Assembly (NCBI GenBank): GCA_025935275.1
Contig: JAICVP010000028.1
Coordinates: 1-13,597 of the forward strand
Direction: 5' to 3'
Source: Thermoleophilia bacterium
GTDB taxonomy: Bacteria; Actinomycetota; Thermoleophilia; Gaiellales; Gaiellaceae
DNA length: 13,597 nt
Of this stretch, positions 7,061 to 13,529 are shown one piece after another. Both the position numbers and the translations under genes were made by a program. Position 1 is the first letter of the stretch, and each line of letters begins with the position of its first letter. The notes below the pieces were generated by a model. It was not told the origin of the DNA, made no database searches, and saw nothing but the letters and a program-made list of their open reading frames with translations.

Positions 7061-8907
7061 GCACGACCGTCGGCACCGACCTCGAGCGCGCCCTCGATGC
7101 GGGGGTGCAGCGGCTGCTCTCGCTGCAGCAGGAGGAGGGCTGCTGGGTCGCCGAGCTCGAGTCCAACGTGACCATGACGGCGCAGCACATCTTCTGGCAC
7201 GAGTTCCTCCGCATCGCCGACGAGGACACCGTTCGGCGCTGCGCCAACGAGCTGCTCGCCCGCCGCCGCGCCGACGGAACATGGGCCATCTATTGGGGCG
7301 GCGAGCCTGACCTCGACGCAACCGTCGAGGCCTACACCGCCCTGCGCATGGCCGGCCTGGCCGCCGACGACGAACGGCTCGCCGCCGCGCGCAGCTACAT
7401 CGAGGAGCGCGGCGGCATCGGCTCCTCCCGCGTGTTCACGCGGATGTGGCTCGCTCTCTTCGGCCTCTGGCCCTGGGAGGAGATTCAGGCGATACCCCCC
7501 GAGCTCGTGCTCCTGAGACCCGAGCTTCCGCTCTCCGTCTACAGCTTCGGCTGCTGGGCGCGGCAGACGCTCGTCGCGCTCTCGATCGTCATGCACTACC
7601 GGCCGGTGCGCCGCCTGCCGGAGGCGCGGCTCGCTCGCGAGATCGACCTCGGGCCGGTGGAGCGGCCGCAGACGGCCTGGAACCTGCTCGACTCCGCGAT
7701 CCGCTGGTACAACGGCCAGGCCGTCCAGCCCGGACGCGCGCGCGCGCTCGCCTACGCGGAGCGGTGGCTGGTCGACCGCCAGGAGCTCGACGGCTCCTGG
7801 GGCGGCATTCAGCCTCCGTGGGTGTGGTCGCTGATCGCCTTCGCCTGCCGCGGGCACGGCCCGGAGTCGCCGTATCTGCGCCGCGGCATCGAGGGCTGGA
7901 GGAGGTTCATGGTCGACGACGGCGACCGACTTCGCCCCGAGGCCTGCCAGTCCCCAGTCTGGGACACCTGCCTCGCCGTCGTCGCGCTCCGCGCCGCGGG
8001 GATGCCGGCCGACGAGCCCGCGGTGCAGAAGGCGGGCGAGTGGCTCCTGCGGGAAGAGGTCCGCGGCCGCGGCGACTGGGCGGTCCGGCTCCCGGGCGTC
8101 GAGCCCGGCGGCTGGGCCTTCGAGCACGACAACGACCTCTACCCGGACATCGACGACGCGGCGGTCGTCGGCATCGCGCTGAACGAGATCGGGCTGGGCC
8201 GCCCCTCCGTGACGCGCGCCTGCAGCTGGATCGAGGCGATGCAGTCCCGAAGCGGAGGGTGGGGTGCATTCGACAAGGACAACGACGCCTACTGGCTCTA
8301 CGAGATCCCCTTCGTCGACTTCGGCGCGATTATCGACCCGCCGAGCGTCGACGTCTCCGGCCACGCAGTCGAGCTGCTCGCGAAGGAGCCCGGGTACGAG
8401 GATTCAGTGCGACGCGGCGTCGACTACCTGCTGGCCAAGCAGGAGCCGAACGGCTCGTGGTTCGGGCGCTGGGGCGTGAACTACGTCTATGGCACGGGCG
8501 CTGCTCTTCCGGCCCTCGAGGCCGCGGGCCTCCCGCACGACCACCCGGCGATGCGCCGAGCGGTCGCCTGGCTCGAGTCCGTCCAACAGGAGGACGGCGG
8601 CTTCGGCGAGGACTGCCGCTCCTACGACGTGGGCGAGGAGGGCGAGCGCTGGCACGGGCGCGGCGAGGCCACCCCTTCGCAGACCGCCTGGGCCCTTCTC
8701 GGGCTCATCGCAGCCGGAGAGGCGCATTCCGACGCGGCAGCGCGTGCCGCGGCCTGGCTCGCCGAGAACCAGCGCGAGGACGGCGACTGGGACGAGCCGT
8801 ACTTCACGGGCACGGGGTTCCCGCGCCACTTCCTCATCAACTACCACCTGTATCGCACCTACTGGCCGGTGATGGCGCTCGGCCGCCTCAAAGCCGCCCG
8901 CGCTTGA
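7057..8907 (+). CDS. shc: Squalene-hopene cyclase
   Basis: A 616-residue class II terpene cyclase (hpnF), typical length 600-650, which folds squalene into hopene or hopanol at the membrane. Several QW-type repeats are visible: around W76 (DGTW), W248 (DGSW), W402 (GGWGAF), W468 (NGSWFGRW), F516 (DGGFGED) and W578 (DGDW). The proton-donating motif is at 364-369 and reads DIDDAA instead of the usual DXDDTA; all three acids are kept. The preceding GVEPGGWAFEHDNDLYPD segment matches the family. The C-terminus (FTGTGFPRHFLINYHLYRTYWPVMALGRL) carries the aromatic active-site residues. The ATG overlaps the hpnE stop (ATGA); the end overlaps hpnA (TTGA). A 741-codon antisense open frame here is a composition shadow. 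Confidence 0.96.
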   Translation: MSTTVGTDLERALDAGVQRLLSLQQEEGCWVAELESNVTMTAQHIFWHEFLRIADEDTVRRCANELLARRRADGTWAIYWGGEPDLDATVEAYTALRMAGLAADDERLAAARSYIEERGGIGSSRVFTRMWLALFGLWPWEEIQAIPPELVLLRPELPLSVYSFGCWARQTLVALSIVMHYRPVRRLPEARLAREIDLGPVERPQTAWNLLDSAIRWYNGQAVQPGRARALAYAERWLVDRQELDGSWGGIQPPWVWSLIAFACRGHGPESPYLRRGIEGWRRFMVDDGDRLRPEACQSPVWDTCLAVVALRAAGMPADEPAVQKAGEWLLREEVRGRGDWAVRLPGVEPGGWAFEHDNDLYPDIDDAAVVGIALNEIGLGRPSVTRACSWIEAMQSRSGGWGAFDKDNDAYWLYEIPFVDFGAIIDPPSVDVSGHAVELLAKEPGYEDSVRRGVDYLLAKQEPNGSWFGRWGVNYVYGTGAALPALEAAGLPHDHPAMRRAVAWLESVQQEDGGFGEDCRSYDVGEEGERWHGRGEATPSQTAWALLGLIAAGEAHSDAAARAAAWLAENQREDGDWDEPYFTGTGFPRHFLINYHLYRTYWPVMALGRLKAARA

Positions 8908-9785
8908 AGGTCTACGTGTCAGGCGCGACGGGCTTCGTCGGGAGCCACGTCGCGCGCGAGCTGCGCGAGCAGGGTGCCGAGGTGCGCGATGAACGCATCG
9001 ATCTGCTCGACACCGCAGGTCTTGAGCGCGTGCTCGACGGCTGCGAGGCCGTCGTTCACGTGGCAGCGCTCTACAGCTACTCCGCGCCGGTCGCCGACTT
9101 CGAGCGCGTGAACGTCGGGGGGACGAGGACGATTCTCGCCTCCGCGAGGGCCAGGGGGGTGCGGCGGTTCCTCTTCACGAGCACGGCCGGAACCTGCGGC
9201 CCTGTCCCCGGGACGATCGCCACCGAAGACGACGAGCCCCCAGAGTGGGAGCTCTCCGTTCCCTACAAGCGCACGAAGGTCGAGTCGGAGCGGCTCGCGC
9301 TCGCCGCCGGAGCCGTGGTCGTCAATCCGACCACCCCGGTTGGCGAGGGGGACTCGAAGCCGACGCCGACCGGGCAGATGATCGAAGACGTCGCCACGGG
9401 CCGGATCCGCGGCTTCGTCGCGACGACCGGGTTGAACGTCGTGGACGTGCGCGACGTGGCCCGCGGGCACGCCCTCGCGCTGGAGCACGGCGAGCCGGGG
9501 GAGCGCTACCTCCTCGGCGGCGTGAACCTGCCTCTGGGAGAGCTTTTCGCGGTCATCGCCGACCTCGCGGGCAGGGAACGGCCGCGGCTGCGCGTGCCGT
9601 ATCCTGTCGCTGTAGCAGCGGCGAAGGCGGGATTCGCGAACGCAGACGAGGTCAAGCTCGCGCGCATACCGATGTATTTCTCCTCGCAGAAGGCTCGGAG
9701 TAGACTCGGATACGAACCAGGCCCAGTGGAGCCGGCTCTGGCCCGCGCCACGGCCGAAGCGCTGAAACGGAAGGGAGGCTCATGA
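8904..9785 (+). CDS. hpnA: Hopanoid-associated SDR-type epimerase/dehydratase HpnA
   Basis: A 293-residue extended short-chain dehydrogenase that matches the hopanoid-associated sugar epimerase family. The NAD-binding GATGFVG is at 7-13 and the catalytic pair Y121-x3-K125 is in VPYKRTKVESE. The family-typical stretches VVVNPTTPVGEGDSKPTPTG, GLNVVDVRDVARGHALALE and PGERYLLGG follow. The true reaction of HpnA is not established. The start must be the TTG at 8904, whose TTGA overlaps the cyclase stop; the next candidate, GTG 8916, would cut off the first beta strand. No Shine-Dalgarno is present, so translation likely depends on coupling. The frame is open far upstream through the cyclase gene, so automated calling could merge it into a false 779-residue protein. 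It is somewhat shorter than typical HpnA (about 330 residues). Confidence 0.9.
   Translation: MKVYVSGATGFVGSHVARELREQGAEVRDERIDLLDTAGLERVLDGCEAVVHVAALYSYSAPVADFERVNVGGTRTILASARARGVRRFLFTSTAGTCGPVPGTIATEDDEPPEWELSVPYKRTKVESERLALAAGAVVVNPTTPVGEGDSKPTPTGQMIEDVATGRIRGFVATTGLNVVDVRDVARGHALALEHGEPGERYLLGGVNLPLGELFAVIADLAGRERPRLRVPYPVAVAAAKAGFANADEVKLARIPMYFSSQKARSRLGYEPGPVEPALARATAEALKRKGGS
9773..9778 (+). promoter_or_regulatory. Ribosome binding site of hpnH
   Basis: GGGAGG lies 3 nt before the hpnH ATG, inside the last codons of hpnA. It is one of the strongest Shine-Dalgarno sites in the operon and may give HpnH translation independent of coupling to the upstream genes. Confidence 0.6.
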
Positions 9786-10780
9786 AGTTTCCGCTTCGCA
9801 GCACCGTCCAGATCGGGCGCTACGTCGCCTCGCAGAAGAAGAACGACCGCTATCCGCTCGTGATCATGCTCGAGCCGACCCTGGGCTGCAATATCGCCTG
9901 CATCGGCTGCGGCAAGATCCGCGAGTACGAGTCGAACAAGGCCCGGCTGACCGTGGAAGAGTGCCTGCAGGCGGCGGTCGAATGCCCGGCTCCGGTCATC
10001 TCCATCTGCGGCGGCGAGCCGCTGATCTTCAAGGGCATCGAGGACGTCGTCGGCGGCTTCCTCGAGATGAAGCGGAACATCCAGCTCTGCACGAACGCCC
10101 TGCGCCTCTCGGACATGCTCGCCAAGTTCGAGCCGAACCCCCGCCTCACGTTCGTCGTGCATCTCGACGGCATGCAGGAGATCCACGACTACATCTGCGA
10201 CTACCCCGGGCTCTGGGAGATCGCGGTCGCCGCCATCCGCGAGGCTCGCGAGGCCGGCTTCCGGGTGACGACGAACACGACCACCTTCAAGGAGACGGAT
10301 GTGAACGACGTGCTCGAGATGATGCGCTTCCTCACCGAGGAGGTCGGCATCGACGGGATGCTCGTCGCGCCGGGCTACCAGTACTCGCAGATCGACCCCG
10401 CGCTGACCATGACGCGCGCCGAGCACGAGGAGAAGTTCCGCACGATCCGAGACGGCGTGCGCAAGAACGGCTACAAGTGGCTGGCGAGCCCGGTCTACCA
10501 GGACTTCCTCACAGGCGACCGCAAGCTTCCGTGCGCTCCCTGGGGCTCCGTGACCCGCAATCCCTACGGGTGGAAGGGCCCGTGCTACCTCCTGACGGAC
10601 GGCATCTTCCCGACCTACGAGGCACTCATCGACGGGATCGAGTGGGAGCGCTACGGGCCGGGGAACGACCACCGCTGCGAGCACTGCGGCATCCACTCCG
10701 GCTTCGAGCCGTCGGCGACGATCGCGACGACCTCGAGCGTCAAGGAAACGGTGCGGAGTCTCGCGTGGACACTGCGCTGA
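9782..10780 (+). CDS. hpnH: Adenosylhopane synthase HpnH (radical SAM)
   Basis: A 332-residue radical SAM enzyme. In characterised hopanoid producers HpnH couples the 5'-deoxyadenosyl group to hopene, giving adenosylhopane, the first extended (C35-type) intermediate. The [4Fe-4S] cluster motif C36-x3-C40-x2-C43 lies in LGCNIACIGCGK, and the SAM-contacting GGEP is at 77-80. Further conserved cysteines are at C251 (LPCAPWG), C268 (GPCYLL) and C299/C302 (RCEHCGIHSGFEPSA), consistent with the HpnH C-terminal region. The ATG overlaps the hpnA stop (ATGA). The 3' end overlaps hpnG by 16 nt. Its presence with HpnG indicates that extended hopanoids, not only hopene and diploptene-type C30 products, are made. 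Confidence 0.95.
   Translation: MKFPLRSTVQIGRYVASQKKNDRYPLVIMLEPTLGCNIACIGCGKIREYESNKARLTVEECLQAAVECPAPVISICGGEPLIFKGIEDVVGGFLEMKRNIQLCTNALRLSDMLAKFEPNPRLTFVVHLDGMQEIHDYICDYPGLWEIAVAAIREAREAGFRVTTNTTTFKETDVNDVLEMMRFLTEEVGIDGMLVAPGYQYSQIDPALTMTRAEHEEKFRTIRDGVRKNGYKWLASPVYQDFLTGDRKLPCAPWGSVTRNPYGWKGPCYLLTDGIFPTYEALIDGIEWERYGPGNDHRCEHCGIHSGFEPSATIATTSSVKETVRSLAWTLR
10755..10758 (+). promoter_or_regulatory. Ribosome binding site deciding the hpnG start
   Basis: GGAG with a 6-nt spacer to GTG 10765. For the alternative CTG at 10777 the spacer would be 18 nt, so this site argues for the GTG start and for a 16-nt hpnH/hpnG overlap. Confidence 0.5.
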
Positions 10781-11346
10781 CCCTCGCCTGCGCGCTGAGA
10801 GTGGAGGAGAAGGCGGCTCGCAAGGCGGGTGCAAAGACCGCGCTCGTCGGTCTCGGCGCCGGCCTGCCGCTTCCCGACGGGCGGCTCGTCTCCTTCGGCT
10901 TCGCGGGCGGGCTCGAGCCGGGATTCCGCCCCGGCACGCTCGTCACGGCGACCCGGGTCGTGGACGCCGACGGCCGTACGCTCTGGGACGGGCCGGCGCT
11001 CGCCGTGGAGGGCGCCGAGCAGGCGGTCGTGTGTGCGTCCGATTCGGTGGCCAACGAGCCCGAGGCGCGCCGCGACCTGGCGAAGCGAAGCGGCGCCTCG
11101 GTCGTCGACATGGAAAGCGGCGTGCTGGCCTCGACCGGCCGGTTGGCCGGGGTCGTCCGCGCGGTCTCGGATTCCGGCGACCGGCCCGTGGGCCGGCTTG
11201 TCTGCGCCGGCAAGGCGGACGGCGGCACCGACTGGAAGGTAGTGGCGACAGCGTTCGTCACCGAGCCTGTGCGATCGATCCGTACCGCGCGCAATGCGCG
11301 CAAGGCCACCTCCGCGCTGGCGCGCGCTGCGGAGAAGCTCGCATGA
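10765..11346 (+). CDS. hpnG: Hopanoid-associated nucleoside phosphorylase HpnG
   Basis: A 193-residue member of the purine nucleoside phosphorylase/nucleosidase family. HpnG removes adenine from adenosylhopane to give the ribosyl (or phosphoribosyl) hopane. The nucleoside-binding fold is recognisable from GFAGGL (45-50), the ribose-contacting VVDMESGVLA (M116, E117) and AVSDSGD with the likely catalytic aspartate D136. It is at the short end for HpnG, with little before the first beta strand. GTG 10765 is preferred because GGAG at 10755-10758 stands 6 nt upstream; this gives a 16-nt overlap with hpnH. A CTG at 10777 would instead form a 4-nt CTGA overlap like the other junctions, but lacks a placed ribosome binding site. 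The 3' end overlaps ispH by ATGA. Confidence 0.87.
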   Translation: MDTALTLACALRVEEKAARKAGAKTALVGLGAGLPLPDGRLVSFGFAGGLEPGFRPGTLVTATRVVDADGRTLWDGPALAVEGAEQAVVCASDSVANEPEARRDLAKRSGASVVDMESGVLASTGRLAGVVRAVSDSGDRPVGRLVCAGKADGGTDWKVVATAFVTEPVRSIRTARNARKATSALARAAEKLA

Positions 11347-12272
11347 GCAAGCGCGTTCTCGTGGCGGCGCCGAGAAGCTTCTGCGCGGGAGTCGTGCGCG
11401 CCATCGACATCGTCGAGAAGCTGCTCGAGCAGCACGGCCCGCCCGTCTACGTGCGCCACGAGATCGTCCACAACGTCCATGTCGTGCGCGACCTCGAGGC
11501 ACGCGGAGCCGTGTTCGTCGAGTCCGAGGACGAGGTGCCCGAGGGCGAGCTCATCGTCCTCTCGGCGCACGGCGTCGCGCCCAGCGTCTACGAAAAGTGC
11601 GCGGAGCGGGGGCTGCAGGTCGTGGACGCCGTCTGCCCGCTCGTCTCCAAGGTGCACGCCGAGGCGCGCCGCTACGCGGGCCGCGGGCTCAAGATCGCGC
11701 TCGTCGGCCACGCCGGCCACGTCGAGGTCGAGGGCACCATGGGGGAGGCTCCGGAGTCCATCGTGCTCGTCGAGACTCCCGAGGACGCACGCAATCTCGA
11801 GGTCGAGGAGGGTGCGCAGGTCGCCTACATCACCCAGACCACGCTCTCGCTGGACGACACAGCGGATGTCGTCGACACGCTGCGCGAGCGCTTCCCGGAT
11901 CTCGTGGGGCCGCCTTCGGCCGACATCTGCTACGCGACACAGAATCGCCAGGACGCCGTCAAGCGCATCTGCGATGAGGCCACGCTCGTGCTGGTCGTCG
12001 GCTCGCGCACGAGCTCGAACGCTAACCGGCTGGTGGAGGTCGCCCGGGACCGCGGCGCCGACGCCTACCTCATCGACGACGAGACCGACCTCGATCCGTC
12101 GTGGCTGGTGGGCCACGAGACCGTCGGTCTGACCGCCGGCGCCTCCTCTCCGGACGTGCTCGTCGACCGCGTGGTCGCCAGGCTCGCGGAGCTCGGCTTC
12201 GGCGAGCGCGAAGAGGTCGAGATCACGCGCGAGGACGTCGTTTTCCGCCTGCCGGCGGAACTTCGCTCCTAA
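11343..12272 (+). CDS. ispH: 4-hydroxy-3-methylbut-2-enyl diphosphate reductase IspH (LytB)
   Basis: A 309-residue IspH, the last enzyme of the MEP pathway, reducing HMBPP to IPP and DMAPP with a [4Fe-4S] cluster. The three cluster cysteines are C14 (RSFCAGVVRAI), C98 (DAVCPLVSKVH) and C196 (DICYATQNRQ). Substrate-binding histidines lie in RHEIVHN, SAHGVAP and GHAGHVEVEGTMG. The catalytic glutamate is E130 in VEVEGTMG. Other diphosphate contacts are in TQTTLSLDDT, SRTSSNANRL and LTAGASSPD. The ATG overlaps the hpnG stop (ATGA), and GGAG lies 8 nt upstream at 11331-11334. Its place at the end of the hopanoid operon ties precursor supply to hopanoid production. Whether this is the cell's only ispH cannot be told from the window. 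Confidence 0.96.
   Translation: MSKRVLVAAPRSFCAGVVRAIDIVEKLLEQHGPPVYVRHEIVHNVHVVRDLEARGAVFVESEDEVPEGELIVLSAHGVAPSVYEKCAERGLQVVDAVCPLVSKVHAEARRYAGRGLKIALVGHAGHVEVEGTMGEAPESIVLVETPEDARNLEVEEGAQVAYITQTTLSLDDTADVVDTLRERFPDLVGPPSADICYATQNRQDAVKRICDEATLVLVVGSRTSSNANRLVEVARDRGADAYLIDDETDLDPSWLVGHETVGLTAGASSPDVLVDRVVARLAELGFGEREEVEITREDVVFRLPAELRS
12243..12260 (+). other. Perfect hairpin at the 3' end of ispH
   Basis: TTCCGCC-TGCC-GGCGGAA forms a perfect 7-bp stem with a 4-nt loop, ending 10 nt before the ispH stop. It is not followed by a T-run, so a classical intrinsic terminator is not supported. It could slow transcription or protect the 3' end of the operon mRNA, or simply reflect codon use. 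It lies just upstream of the candidate pheA promoter. Confidence 0.4.
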
Positions 12273-12279
12273 TTCCGCT

Positions 12280-12285
12280 TAGATT
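12280..12285 (+). promoter_or_regulatory. Candidate -10 element for a leaderless pheA transcript
   Basis: TAGATT fits TANNNT and ends 5 nt before the pheA ATG in the 18-bp gap after ispH. There is no Shine-Dalgarno before this ATG, which favours leaderless translation. No clear -35 is seen; GGAACT occupies 12257-12262. Confidence 0.42.
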
Positions 12286-12290
12286 CAGCC

Positions 12291-13118
12291 ATGGGAGTGA
12301 ACGTCGCCTATCCGGGCCGTGACGGCGCTCACAGCGCGGCGGCCTGCGACAACCTCTTCCCTGCCGGGACCGAGCTCGTGCCGCTGCCCAGCTTCACCGC
12401 CGTGGTGGAGGCAACCGCGGAGGGCGATGTCGCGTTCGGCGTCCTGCCGATCGAGAGCTCGCTGACCGGGCCGGTCAACGAGACGCACGACCTCCTCTAC
12501 GTGTCGCCGCTCTCGATCACGGGGGAGACCGTCCTGCCGATCCGGCACTGCCTGGTCGGCCCGAAGGACGTCCCCCTCGAGGAGATCAAGATCGTGCGCT
12601 CGCATCCCGCAGCGCTCGACCAGTGCCGCCGCCTGCTCGCGGCGATGCCGTGGACGACCGCCATCGCCGCCGCCACGACCGCCGACGCAGCCTCCGAGGT
12701 CTCCGACCACGGTGATCCCACCGAAGCGGCGATCGCGAGCGAGCGCGCAGCCCATATGTACGGGCTCACCGTCATTGCGGGCGACGTCGGCGACCACCCG
12801 GAGGCGTACACGCGCTTCGTCTCGGTCGCCCCGTACACCCGCATCGACCGCGAGGGCGAGAGCTGGCGAACGGCGTTTTCCTTCGCGACGGATCACAGGC
12901 CGGGCGCCTTGCACAAGGCGATCGAGCCGTTCGGCCGCCACGCGCTGGATCTGGTGCAGCTCGTCTCGCGCCCGATTCCCTCGACCCCGTGGCGCTATCG
13001 CTTCGACGCGGTTCTCGCCGGGCATCCGCTCGATCCGATCGTCACGGAGACGCTGGCCGAGGTGCAGGGACTCACGCGCGAGCTACGTGTGTTCGGCTCG
13101 TATCCGGCCTACACTTAG
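12291..13118 (+). CDS. pheA: Prephenate dehydratase with C-terminal ACT domain
   Basis: A 275-residue monofunctional prephenate dehydratase, which decarboxylates and dehydrates prephenate to phenylpyruvate for phenylalanine synthesis. Catalytic-domain hallmarks are PIESSLTGPVNETHDLL (53-69, where most relatives have ENS), SHPAALDQC (104-112), EAAIASERAAHMYGL (145-159) and the catalytic-threonine motif YTRF (T174). An ACT regulatory domain follows from about 193 (RTAFSFATDHRPGALHKAIEPF); its usual ESRP phenylalanine-binding motif appears as VSRP (225-228), so feedback control may differ. The ATG is preceded by an 18-bp gap with a -10-like TAGATT and no ribosome binding site. It follows the hopanoid operon on the same strand but has no evident functional tie to it. 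Confidence 0.92.
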   Translation: MGVNVAYPGRDGAHSAAACDNLFPAGTELVPLPSFTAVVEATAEGDVAFGVLPIESSLTGPVNETHDLLYVSPLSITGETVLPIRHCLVGPKDVPLEEIKIVRSHPAALDQCRRLLAAMPWTTAIAAATTADAASEVSDHGDPTEAAIASERAAHMYGLTVIAGDVGDHPEAYTRFVSVAPYTRIDREGESWRTAFSFATDHRPGALHKAIEPFGRHALDLVQLVSRPIPSTPWRYRFDAVLAGHPLDPIVTETLAEVQGLTRELRVFGSYPAYT

Positions 13119-13121
13119 AGC

Positions 13122-13529
13122 GTGGACAGTCGGCTGGCCCAACCGGGCTGGTGGCAGGCGCTCAGCGCCGCCGGAATCGCACTCGCGGTCGACGCGCTCT
13201 ACATTGCGATCATCCAGAGCGAGGGCGAAGGCGAGCTGTCCAGCGGCCGCGTCCTCTTCGTCGCCGCCTGCGTCGCGGGTGCGGCCATTGCGCTGGTCTC
13301 AGCCCAGTTCCTTGCGCCCCGCGCGAGGGCGATCGTGCTCACGGGAGCGGCCGCGATGCTCGCCGTCTGGGCGGTCCTCGGCTCGTTCTCGATCGGGCTT
13401 CTGCTCGTCCCCGCTGCGATCTTCGCCGGCCTCGCCGCGGGCCACGCGATCGCCGACGCGAGGCGGGAGGCCTGGCTTGCCGCCGTCGGAGCCGTCCTCC
13501 TCGTGGCGGCCGGCCTGCTCCTGACCTAG
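13122..13529 (+). CDS. Small multi-pass membrane protein of unknown function
   Basis: A 135-residue protein I do not recognise. It has about five hydrophobic segments: 12-31, 44-64, 69-87, 88-110 and 118-134. A short acidic loop (QSEGEGELSSGR, 32-43) separates the first two, and a charged turn (DARREA) precedes the last. No catalytic or binding motif is visible. The GTG start is 3 nt after the pheA stop, with no Shine-Dalgarno, so re-initiation after pheA translation is likely and the two probably share a transcript. Its TAG stop lies in a CTAG shared with the stop of the convergent gene. Coding status is supported by the tight spacing and the consistent membrane-protein pattern rather than by family match. 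Confidence 0.7.
   Translation: MDSRLAQPGWWQALSAAGIALAVDALYIAIIQSEGEGELSSGRVLFVAACVAGAAIALVSAQFLAPRARAIVLTGAAAMLAVWAVLGSFSIGLLLVPAAIFAGLAAGHAIADARREAWLAAVGAVLLVAAGLLLT

Noticed and set aside
6139..8364. A 741-codon antisense open frame across hpnE and shc
   Set aside because: It is low-complexity in the typical antisense GC-rich manner, has no motif, and lies opposite two strongly supported genes.
7446..9785. A 779-codon open frame on the + strand
   Set aside because: Only its last 294 codons, from the TTG at 8904, are protein-like (HpnA). The upstream part is the +1 shadow frame of the squalene-hopene cyclase and is an arginine/alanine-rich GC artefact.
12243..12272. Intrinsic terminator after ispH
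   Set aside because: The hairpin is perfect but is followed by a mixed sequence without a T-run and lies before the stop codon.
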